The translations under genes were made by a program, and so were the position numbers. Positions 55,274-64,000 of a stretch of 64,000 nucleotides of DNA are shown piece by piece. The notes below the pieces were generated by a model, which was given only the letters and a program-made list of their open reading frames with translations, did not search any database and had not been told where the DNA came from. Source of the stretch: Periplaneta americana (lineage: Eukaryota; Arthropoda; Insecta; Blattodea; Blattidae); the NCBI RefSeq assembly GCF_040183065.1, contig NC_091121.1, positions 38,105,287 to 38,169,286 of the forward strand. Direction: 5' to 3'. Numbering within the stretch: the first letter of the stretch is position 1; every line of letters starts with the position of its first letter.

Positions 55274-56665
55274 ACTTTATTGTCGATGGCATAATGTATG
55301 CATAGACATGGTCGAATATATACAATTACAATTTAATTTAAAATAAGTCAAATATAAAAAATATTATTCATTACGAGGGCTCATGCGTGCATCTTCAAGA
55401 CTGTATGGACACAATTTTATTCATTTCGTTTTTATATAATTCCTAAATTTGAGAGAATTTTTTGTATATTTGATGTCATCAGGCAAACTGTTGTATATTT
55501 TGATACCAAAGACCATATATGTTCTACTAGTGTTTGTAAGATGGTGAGCTGGAATAGTTAAACTATTTTTATATATATTATTTTAATGTACCGAAGTACA
55601 TATGATATTCTGCGTCATCATACGATGAAAGAGTAATGGAACGGAGAAAAATTCTCTCCGGCGCCGGGATTTGAACCCGGGTTTTCAGCTCTACGTGCTG
55701 ATGCTTTATCCACTAAGCCACACCGGATACAACCCCGGCGTCGAACAGAATCGTCTCAGATTAAGCTCCAACTCTTGGGTTCCCTCTAGTGGCTGCCCTC
55801 TGCACTACGTCATAGATGTCTATGAACGTAGGACCGAAGTCCACACATGTGCTGAGGTGCACTCGTTATGAGTAGTTGGCCGGGTTCCGACGGATCGTAG
55901 GTATGGAAATCACAATTTTGGTGAAAATCAGACAGATTTTTATAAATTAGTAGTAAAACATTAAAAATGTATAAACCATAAACAGTAAGAATATTATATT
56001 GTAAAAAATGTTCCCTACAAGAGGTCCTACTGCCAACACCCGCTATGCATCTGGCAATACGCTTTTGAGCAATAAATATATCATTCAGCATGGTTCCAGA
56101 TCCCCAAACACAAATACCATACGAAAGCCTTGACTCGACGTGTGCGAAATAGTAAGACATTAATACATCGTGATTTATTATCGTCCTCAAAATTCTGATT
56201 TGATAACAAATGCTATTGAGGTTAGAAATTAAACTTGTGCAATGGGGTCTCCAAGACAAACAATCATCAAATGTAACGCCCAAGAATTTAGTAGTTTCCC
56301 ATTTACATAAGTATTGATCTTGAATAGAAATATTGATGTCCTTGAAAATTCTCTTTTGAGAATTGTGAAAGTGAATATATCCGGTCTTATTAATATTTAA
56401 GTGAAGCAGATTGCTATCAAACCATGTTTTGAGATCTTTTCACAGGTCACAACAGGTTGTCTCTAAATCCAGTTCCTCTCCATCTTTTACAATGACAGAA
56501 GTATCATCAGCATACATACACATAAAATGATTTCTTACATACATGGGTAAATCGTTTACATATAAAAGAAACAATACAGGGCCCAGAACAGAGCCCTGAG
56601 GAACACCCACATCGATATGTACATTCTTGGATCTATATTTATGTGTAAAATTATTTATTTTATGA
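55272..56665 (-). pseudogene. Jockey/CR1-like LINE with (TATG)n tail, interrupted by a SINE
   Basis: The minus strand reads KYRSKNVHIDVGVPQGSVLG, PVLFLLYVNDLPMYV, then CMYADDTSVIVKDGEELDLE (catalytic YADD). An in-frame TGA follows at about 56441. It continues TKFLGVTFDDCLSWRPHC, VESRLSYGICVWGSG and QKRIARCIAGVGSRTSCREH. After the SINE (55575-55905) it ends MVFGIKIYNSLPDDIKYTKN SLKFRNYIKTK*. The 3' end is followed by TATG repeats. 5'-truncated at about 56665. Confidence 0.88.
55575..55905 (-). mobile_element. tRNA-derived SINE, family F, nested in the LINE
   Basis: The minus strand has a ~170-bp leader (CACCTCAGCACATGTGTGGA, CTCTAGTGG..), then GTGTGGCTTAGTGGATAAAG (A box) and GGGTTCAAATCCC (B box). 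The tail region is CATATGTACTTCGGTACATT. Leader + tRNA head + tail parallels family E. It splits the HTYNTRN-type region of the LINE ORF. Confidence 0.8.
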
Positions 56666-56669
56666 TCCT

Positions 56670-57070
56670 TGTGTACATTAATTGTAAAACTAGAGTATCA
56701 TAAAAAAAACAATAACTTTAGAATCTGCAGCAGCATCACAGTCTAAGAGTAGATTGTAAATTATAAACGGTAGATAGCCATAATTAATTGTGACCATTTC
56801 TATAGAGAGAAAAAAAAAAAGAGAAAACTGTGGAAAAGAAAATAATCCAAATCAAATTGTAAATTTCAAATTGCAGAAAATCAATATAAATGCAGCATAT
56901 ATTTTGAGAAAAATAAGTAAATGGTAAAAACAAAATCACCTAATCTTCAAATTGGATTGTGAACTTTGAATTATTATAGACGATTGTAAATAACTGTAAT
57001 ATTATAAGAGAGCTCAATGCATGTAGTATTACTCAATATAATGGAACATGCCGTTTTTAATAAATACATT
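56670..57070. other. unassigned AT-rich spacer
   Basis: Nothing recognised. Confidence 0.35.
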
Positions 57071-57074
57071 AAAA

Positions 57075-57130
57075 TACATACATACATACATACATACATA
57101 CATACATACATACATACATACATACATACA
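57075..57130. repeat. (CATA)n microsatellite
   Basis: 14 units directly before a SINE. Confidence 0.95.
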
Positions 57131-57356
57131 GTCGACCTGGTTGGCGAGTTGGTATAGCGCTGGCCTTCTATGCCCAAGGTTGCGGGTTCGATCCTGGGCC
57201 AGGTCGATGGCATTTAAGTGTGCTTAAATGCGACAGGCTCATGTCAGTAGATTTACTGGCATGTAAAAGAACTCCTGTGGGACAAAATTCCGGCACATAC
57301 GGCGACGCTGATATAACCTCTGCAGTTGCGAGCGTCGTTAAATAAACCATAACATT
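57131..57356 (+). mobile_element. SINE family A copy inserted in (CATA)n
   Basis: GTCGACCTGGTTGGCGAGTT to GTCGTTAAATAAACCATAAC, full length, with CATA repeats on both sides. Confidence 0.93.
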
Positions 57357-57360
57357 TAAC

Positions 57361-57362
<2 letters not shown>

Positions 57363-57393
<31 letters not shown>

Positions 57394-57436
57394 CATACAT
57401 ACATACATACATACATACATACATACATACATACAT
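57363..57436. repeat. (CATA)n microsatellite
   Basis: 18 units after the SINE. Confidence 0.95.
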
Positions 57437-57489
57437 AACGGATGAGTCTAGTCACAGTTGTTTTCTTTTCGTAAACCGTCCTAAAAGAT

Positions 57490-57870
57490 GATGGTTCATT
57501 TATGCAAATGAGCTATTGACATTTCTCGCGCAGTTCCCCATTATCAGATGTAACCAATGCCAGCCACTCCGAGTACACATGAGCAGCTCCGAGCGTACAG
57601 CCGGCCGAACAGAGCGACTCGCATCGATGCAAATGTGCGCAATCAGCTGATAATATTCCGCGACCAAATTACACACTCTACGCTTATTTTCCGATTAATA
57701 CGCTCTTAAAGTTTACATATTACTCATATGCGATTGCATTTTCATTTCGGTTTCGAATTTGTGTGGCGTGGATTTCAGTCAGATAGAAACTTCGTCTTCA
57801 AACCGCATAAAAGGGCGACGGAAATTGCTGGTTTTTGTTTCCGTGTGAGTATGCAGACAAAACCCCTCTC
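57490..57870 (+). promoter_or_regulatory. candidate promoter region
   Basis: A GC-richer island free of repeats. Two perfect octamer motifs ATGCAAAT lie at about 57503 and 57628, with an E-box-like CAGCTG at 57644. A TATA-like CATAAAAGGG lies at 57807, followed by GTGTGAGTATG, which could be a splice donor near 57845. No ORF downstream is recognised. Purely motif-based inference. Confidence 0.3.
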
Positions 57871-58061
57871 ATCATACTTTTTTTATTTTTAAACTCAACA
57901 TCAATATCATCACTCTTACAACCACGGTATCACCAACAACACAATCACGGGCGTAGCTCAGGCGGTAAAGAGTTTTCCTTCTGATCCGTAGTTCTACTTG
58001 GGAATGGGGGGCGTGAATTCGAATCCCGCTTGGGCTGATTACCTGTTTGTGTTGACATATA

Positions 58062-58268
58062 ATATTCCCGGGTTCGATTCCCGGTCGGGACAAGTTACCT
58101 GGTTGAGGTTTTTTTCCGGGGATTTCCCTCAACCCAATATGAGCAAATGCTGGGTAACTTTCGGTGTTGGACCCCGCACTCATTTCACCGGCATTATCAC
58201 CTTCATCTCATTCAGACGCTAAATAACCTAAGATGTTGATAAAGTGTCGTAAAATAACTTACTAAAAA
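58062..58268 (+). mobile_element. SINE family C, copy 4, 5'-truncated
   Basis: Begins at the B box (CCCGGGTTCGATTCCCGGTC) and runs to GTCGTAAAATAACTTACTAA. The A-box head is absent. Confidence 0.88.
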
Positions 58269-58289
58269 CATGTATTATTATATATTTCT

Positions 58290-58371
58290 TTTTTATTCTC
58301 TAGTTGAGTGAAAAAGAAGATCTTACAATCCTAACTCTGCCAGAATAAATAAAGTATTATTACTATTTTTT
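58290..58371 (+). mobile_element. LINE 3'-end fragment
   Basis: CTAACTCTGCCAGAATAAAT AAAG plus ATT-like tail matches the end of the LINE at 50720-51600. Heavily 5'-truncated. Confidence 0.75.
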
Positions 58372-58569
58372 TAACTGTAAGGCAAATGTCAAGTAACCCC
58401 ATGGAGAATCCTAGGCCTCATCTCCCCAATACTACATTCCTATCACCAGCTCCATCGACACTAAATAATGTAGTAATTGATACAGAATCGTGAATAAACG
58501 GAATTAAAAAAGTCAACACTGATCAGATCTGAATGGATCGTACCTTTTTGCGTCTCAGTGTGTAGGACC

Positions 58570-58660
58570 TCTTAATCATAACAATCCTCCTACGTCCCGG
58601 ATTCTATGATGTAAACAACCCTCCTGCGTCCGGGGTTCTATGTTGGAAACAGCCCGAATT
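58570..58660. repeat. two-copy ~38-bp direct repeat
   Basis: ACAATCCTCCTACGTCCCGG ATTCTATGATG.. and ACAACCCTCCTGCGTCCGGG GTTCTATGTTG.. are adjacent diverged copies. Confidence 0.8.
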
Positions 58661-58824
58661 CAATCCATTTTAATAATAAACCCGAAGTGTGTCGTGTTTA
58701 CTTTAGTGGGAAATATCACTACTGTCCAATATGATGGCAACACTGCGTCTTGTAGAACATATAATAATTAAGATATACGATCGATAGATGGTGTTAACAA
58801 GATCGATACCTATGTACAGACCGA

Positions 58825-59088
58825 ATTATTTAGTCCTGACAGCTCAGCGACGCGAAAGAGGGGAAGTAATAGGAGTAGTGGGGAGAGTTCCGGAGTAGAG
58901 ATAAGGGCGAGAGGTCGGTAAAGGAATGCAGTACAGCTTAACTGTACTGGAAACACAACGCTATACCGCATGCGTGACATCCGATCGCTTTGACTGCAGA
59001 CGACAGACTAACCTGAAGATCCCTTTGGTGTAATGGATTCTCCTGACCCAGGCGCACATTATCAGCGACTGTCAGGACTAAATAATGG
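58825..59088. mobile_element. 264-bp MITE with 18-bp TIRs
   Basis: ATTATTTAGTCCTGACAG (58825-58842) and its exact inverse (59071-59088). GC-richer interior, no ORF. Confidence 0.85.
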
Positions 59089-59577
59089 TACTGTATGTAA
59101 GATATTTTCACTGCCTAGTCTGATGGCAACACTGGATATTTTAAAATAAACTGTTAAGCCTTGTAACAAACTTCAGTTCACGTTAGATCGAGGTATCTGA
59201 AGCAATAGAAACTAAACTGTACGGTTGATAGATGGTTTCAAATTTCGATTTCACAAAATGTTAGCGATAAACGTCCAACGTTGGAGCTGCACCAAAAAGA
59301 GGACAAAGAGTAATTTTATAATGAACAGTTTTAAATATGATTAACAATATTTTTGGGGTATGAAGCAGTTCGCCTTCTCGCTGTGCACCCTTGGTAATGT
59401 TAAGCGAACTGTATCCTGTTTTCATGGGACGCATTTAGTAATGGCTCTGTAAAGCCTGGGACGCATATTGGATATAGGAACTGAGGATTGATGGATGGAA
59501 AAGTGCTAGTTTAGTGGTTTTGGGACACAAAAATTCTAAACTCGATTTGAACTGCAGACGGATCCATACGAATCGCG

Positions 59578-59805
59578 TCGCCCTGGTTGTCAAGTTGGTA
59601 TAGCGCTGGCCTTCTATGCCTAAGGTTGCGGGTTCGATCCCGGGCCAGGTCGATGGCATTTAAGTGTGCTTAAATGTGACAGGCTCATGTCAGTAGATTT
59701 ACTGGCATGTAAAAGAACTCCTGCGGGACAAAATTTCGGCACATCCGGCGACGCTGATATAACCTCTGCAGTTGCGAGCGTCGTTAAATAAAACATAACA
59801 TTAAA
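59578..59805 (+). mobile_element. SINE family A copy with 12-bp TSD
   Basis: ATACGAATCGCG at 59566-59577 and 59806-59817. A full copy with A box TGTCAAGTTGG. Confidence 0.94.
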
Positions 59806-60117
59806 ATACGAATCGCGGTATAAAAATTTGTAAATAAATTCTGGGAACTGGAAAAGTTAAATATAAAAAACCTAAAGAAGAGCGAAGTGTTTTAAACGAA
59901 GAGGCTTAGTGCCACATTGGCTTTCGACTGGGAAATCCACTTCCCAAATCACTTAAGAGCGACTGTTTCGATCTCAGTTATTTGTTAGGTCGTTCCAAAC
60001 TTATGTTCTCTTAGGTTAGTACCATTGTGTACGAATTGTTTGGGAGTCTATCATTTCTAAATTATTAAATTCTAAACTCCATGTCTGATTAAGAAGGAAT
60101 GAAACTGGATTTTGAGT

Positions 60118-61935
60118 GAAAATTTTGATTTACTTTTTATTTTTCCAATTTATTATTTGGTTCTTCCTCCTTAAAATGTTACATCACATATGACTATACG
60201 AAAATTGCATCCATTCTAACTTTTCGATTTTCTGAGAAAGGAGTGCACAAGTTTCAATTTTAAGGCTCATTTTCCAAAAATTTACGGATATTGGGCCAAA
60301 AATTATATGCTTTTTCTGTTGCAATTTATTATTTCCTTTTCCTCTTATTTCACATATGACTATACGAAAATTGCATCCATTTTAACTTTTCGATTTTCTG
60401 AGAAAGGAGTCACAAGTTTCCATTTTAAGGCTCATTTTCCATAAATTTACGGAATTTGGGCCGAAAATTATATGTTTTTTTTCTATTGCAATTTATTATT
60501 TTATTTTCCTCTTTAAAATGGTAGTCGAACTTATATCACATATGACTATACGAAAATTGCATACATTTTAACTTTTCGATTTTCTGAGACATGAGTACAC
60601 AAGTTTCAATTTTAAGGTTCATTTCCCATAAAATTACGGATTTTGGGTCGAAAATTATATGCTTTTTCTATTGCAATTTATTATTTCATTTTCCTCTTTA
60701 AAATGGTAACATATCATATATGGCAATACTAAAATTTAAGTTTTCCATTTTCTGAGAAAAGAGTACACAAGTTTCAATTTTAAGGCTCATTTGCCATAAA
60801 TTTAAGGATTTTGGGCCGAAAATTATATACTTTCTTCTGTTGCAATTTATTATTTGATTTTTCTCTTTAAAATGGTAACTTATATCACATGTGACTATAC
60901 TAAAATTATATCCATTTTAACTTTTCGATTTTCTGAGAATGGAGTATACACGTTTCAATTTTTTAAGACTCATTTTGGGTCATAAATTATATATTTTTTC
61001 TACTGCAATTTATTATTTGATTTTTCTTTTTAAAATGGTAACTTATATCACATATGACTATACTAAAATTATATCCATTTTAACTTTTCGATTTTCTGAG
61101 AATGGAGTATACACGTTTCAATTTTTTAAGACTCATTTTGGGTCAAAAACTATATATTTTTTCTATTGCAATTTATTATTTGATTTTTCTATTTAACATG
61201 GTAACTTATATCACATATGACTATACTAAAATTGCATCCATTTTAACTTTTCAATCTTCTGAGAACGGAGTATACAAGTTTCAATTTTTTAAGATTTATT
61301 TTCAATAAATTTATGGAAAATCGAAAAATCTAAAGAGAATTGGGAGGACAAATTTAAAAGGCACGCAAACGCGTCCTTGCAAGGGGTTGGGGACTGTACG
61401 AAATTAAATATGTGAGCTCCAAGCCTGTTGGCCACTAGTCTCACTCCGGGTTACGCTGCTCCACTGAAGGAGCTCTAGAAAATTTTGAAGGGGAAAACCG
61501 AAAATGGACGTAACCTCTTAGGTACCACATACGCAAGGGGGAGGGAAATATGATCAAGTGATCACGGGACGGGACGAGTAAGAGATGGCAGATGTAAATC
61601 TGCACATTGAAATGAACTGTGTCATTTGGCAGTGCAAAATTTATGGATTTTGGGTCGAAAATTATATACTTTTTCTGTTGCAATTTGTTATTTGATTTCC
61701 CTCTTTAAAATGGCAACTTATATCACATGTGACTATATTAAAATTGTATACATTTTAACTTTTAGATTTTCTGAGAAAGAGTATAGGTACAAGTTTTAAA
61801 TTTAAGACTAATATTTTCATAAATTTACGGATTTTGGTTGGAAAATTATATACTTTTTTCAATTTATTATTTGATTTTTTCTTTCAAATAGTATGTCATA
61901 TATGATTATACTAAAATTATATCCATATTAATTGT
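60118..61935. repeat. satellite-like tandem array, ~162-186 bp unit
   Basis: About nine to ten diverged units with the order ATCACATATGACTATACTAA - CCATTTTAACTTTTCGATTTTCTGAGAA - GTTTCAATTTTAAGGCTCAT - TTGGGCCGAAAATTATA - TTGCAATTTATTATTTGATT. GACTATA-type markers lie at 60192, 60358, 60544, ~60723, 60893, 61056, 61218 and 61731. The two youngest units (60893-61218) are nearly identical and 162-163 bp long. Interrupted at ~61318-61628. Confidence 0.93.
61318..61628. mobile_element. insertion of unknown type in the satellite
   Basis: About 310 bp of GC-richer sequence (GGCACGCAAACGCGTCCTTG, CTCACTCCGGGTTACGCTGC) interrupts a satellite unit between GGAAAATCG and AAATTTATGGATTTTGGGTC. No TIRs or boxes recognised. 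Confidence 0.5.
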
Positions 61936-62539
61936 TCACCTCCCTAACCTCTCTAAAGGGGAGGAGGATTTGCTATATACAATGTGTCTTGTTTTAATGC
62001 TCATTTTCCGTAAATTTAGTCTTTCCATACAATAGGAACCTTTTCTCAGCTTCTATTTAATCCAGAAAACTGAAATTTTTTAGTTTTGTTTATTTGTATG
62101 TTTTAAATGTACTGAAACAACATTTCTTTTTTTTTAATTTAGCATATATTACATGGGGTAATGTACTCAAAATAGTTGACAAAATACATAAATGGGGAAA
62201 ATTATTTATAAATGAGGAAATAAATTCAAGAAAACTACTGTTTCAGTATAAAGTCAAGTTATATTTTCATGAGTGGTAAAATGATCAGCTGTCTAACTTC
62301 AACAGTTTTCCAGAAAATGTTCTTTATATAATAGGTTTACATAATTTAACTTCGTCAAGACAGGCAATTCCATAACCCCTTAAAATAATTATTCTAGGAA
62401 AAACCAACGAAAAGTGTAAAAGAAGAATAACAATCCACCAGGGTTTAATAAATATCGATATGACAACTTTTCTACAGTACCTAATGCTCAAAACTGTACG
62501 CACGGAAATTTTCGTTATTGCCAAAAAGAAGCACGTTTG

Positions 62540-62670
62540 AAAAGATGGATGAAATGCGGAATTTGTGAGATTAAGATCTATGGGGAGAATAATATTAAAA
62601 TCGAGCTGAAGGAGATGGATTGTAAGGGTGTGAATTGAATATGCCTGGCTCCGAATAGTGCGCCATAAAA
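62540..62670 (+). pseudogene. endonuclease/RT LINE C-terminal crumb
   Basis: ENNIKIELKEMDCKGVN then IRLAP resembles '[13 protein letters not shown]...w..LAqdR' of the LINE at 51603. Heavily mutated. Confidence 0.5.
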
Positions 62671-63425
62671 TCGTCTATTAACTTTCTCCTCCTTTCCTGA
62701 CATCCAATATACCTCTCATAAACCATTTCAGAATTACGGACCCACTACCAAGTAATGCAAATAAAAAAAGTTATAAATGAGGCTATATAAGCAAACAGAA
62801 AGCAAGTTGGAACAGACACTCGTACATATAAATTAGAATGTGATGTAGACTGCACGCAAAACAAAGGAAGGCTTACAAAGCAATTAACACTCAATTTAGA
62901 CAAAGAACAGATACACTATAAACTAACATTATCAAAGATAAGGAATGGAAGAAATTAGTGAAAATTGTTATAGAGTGAACCCTAATAAAGAATAAAACAG
63001 GATGGCTATCAGAGGTCTGCATCGGACGTTTTCGCTCGAGCGCCAAGTAGTTCATAGCATAATCCGATAGATAGCGCACATGCATGATGGATAAAATTGT
63101 CACGAGCGATAAATCCTCGAATGGTATAAGCCGAGCGTTAGACATTCGTTCTTGTTACAGTGATGAACTGTGCAGTAACATCATAGATGTTTATCATTTC
63201 AGAACTTTGCAGTGTTTAACTAACCTCTCCATAGTACAACTACAAAACTTGCTTTAAAATGTAATAGAAATGTTGTAGGTAATTGTTTTTTTTTCCGCCC
63301 CACGCAGGAGTGATATTGTTTTTGCCACATCTGATAGAAGTTATTGGATGTAAATGTAATTATTATAAACGGAGAACACAATCACGATAATGCAAGAACT
63401 GTATCAAGTTTTCTAGTAGTAGTAA
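62671..63425. other. unassigned; possible non-autonomous hAT piece
   Basis: From 63014 a GC-richer segment begins CAGAGGTCTGCATCGGACG and runs to about 63185. It could be one end of a hAT element, but no partner end was found. Confidence 0.3.
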
Positions 63426-63431
63426 TAATAA

Positions 63432-63724
63432 TAATAAAAAAGGTAAAGGTATCCCCGTAACATGCCATGAAGGCACTTGGGGGGCATGCAGGTAGAGCCC
63501 CATGCTAACCATGACCTCGGCACTAGAATGAGGTGGTGTGGTCGGCACCACGCTCTGACCGCCTTTTATCCCCCGGAAAGACCCGGTACTCAATTTTATA
63601 GGAGGCTGAGTGAACCGTTATGAAAGTTTGGCAACGAGAAAAAATCCTGTCACCACCTGGGATCGAACCCCGGACCTTTCAGTCCGTAGCCAGCTGCTCT
63701 ACCAACTGAGTTACTCGACCGCCC
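63432..63724 (-). mobile_element. tRNA-derived SINE, family H
   Basis: Minus-strand head GGGCGGTCGAGTAACTCAGT TGGTAGAGC (A box), B box GGGGTTCGATCCC. A ~200-bp body contains GGTCAGAGCGTGGTGCCGAC and GGGGATACCTTTACCTTTTT. It sits directly against (AAT)n at 63725. Confidence 0.85.

Positions 63725-63785
<61 letters not shown>
63725..63785. repeat. (AAT)n microsatellite
   Basis: 20 units next to the family-H SINE head. Confidence 0.95.
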
Positions 63786-63789
<4 letters not shown>

Positions 63790-64000
63790 CAATAATTAGT
63801 GTATCAATCTTTGCGTCTGTAACAGTTGTGCAGCATGATTATTCGTTTTATTATATTTTCTGTGACGTTATCTCTGTACTAATATTGTTATGTGGTAAAT
63901 CAAATATTGAATAACTATTAATTAGCAATAATAACTGTATATCGACGTTTTTCATACTATTTTATTTATAACTTCATGTTCCTGTTTTGGTACGTTCCAT

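Larger units (their letters stand above)
57946..58512 (+). mobile_element. old family-B SINE split by later insertions
   Basis: 57946-58047 gives a B-type head (GGGCGTAGCTCAGGCGGTAA, GAATTCGAATCCCGCTTGGG). 58372-58512 gives its 3' half (GGCAAATGTCAAGTAA...AATCCTAGGCCTCATC..). The 58050-58370 segment between them holds a family-C SINE piece and a LINE 3' end. Confidence 0.7.

Noticed and set aside
54327..55325. Cys/Val/Met/Tyr-repeat ORFs
   Set aside because: They come from the (CATA)n microsatellites read on the minus strand.

Overview
The window looks like arthropod nuclear DNA, most likely from a cockroach (Blattodea; Periplaneta americana is my best guess). That rests on a decayed insect mitochondrial insert (atp6-cox3-trnG-nad3 order), on the dense set of tRNA-derived SINEs and LINE reverse transcriptase remnants, and on AT-rich intergenic DNA full of (ATT)n and (CATA)n tracts. 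Species identity is inference. No bacterial-style genes, operons, CRISPR arrays or rRNA genes are seen.

Only two stretches look like host coding sequence. One is a 1.9 kb exon for a long coiled-coil protein (21032-22907), bounded by a clean splice acceptor and a GTAAGT donor. The other is a terminal exon with about six ankyrin repeats (33027-33755). Their reading phases match (phase 0 donor, phase 0 acceptor), so they may be neighbouring exons of one coiled-coil/ankyrin gene with a ~10 kb repeat-filled intron. They could also be two separate genes.

Layout. 1-1.2 kb: LINE end and a mobile-element-associated pseudogene split by a SINE. 1.65-4.24 kb: nuclear mitochondrial insert (NUMT) split by a 1.2 kb non-autonomous element. 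5-9.6 kb: SINEs, a hAT transposase remnant, LINE ends and a TTAA-flanked MITE inside a SINE. 9.7-13.8 kb: nested LINEs and a mariner-like MITE. 14.4-18.2 kb: MITEs and a second copy of the NUMT-splitting element with a long pentanucleotide tract. 18.7-20.2 kb: G-tracts and TTTA repeats. 21-23 kb: coiled-coil exon. 24.4-29 kb: a foldback-like element and four copies of a hairpin-bearing repeat. 29.6-32.8 kb: LINE pseudogenes. 33-34.6 kb: ankyrin exon and BED-finger hAT remnant. 35-40.4 kb: MITEs, a LINE end, a long inverted array, and a Helitron Rep fragment. 41.8-43.8 kb: a tandemly amplified SINE array. 45-52.9 kb: LINEs interrupted by hAT-like and other elements that carry further SINEs, ending in a LINE with an intact 381-codon ORF. 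53-59.8 kb: SINEs, a TIR element built of tandem repeats, a LINE, and a possible promoter. 60.1-61.9 kb: a ~165-185 bp satellite. 62-64 kb: LINE crumbs and a SINE.

Most of the biology here is transposon stratigraphy. Target-site duplications, interrupted reading frames and one duplicated empty site allow insertion order and exact boundaries to be read directly. At least eight tRNA-headed SINE families and six or more TIR families are visible. Family names are from motif recognition without database support.
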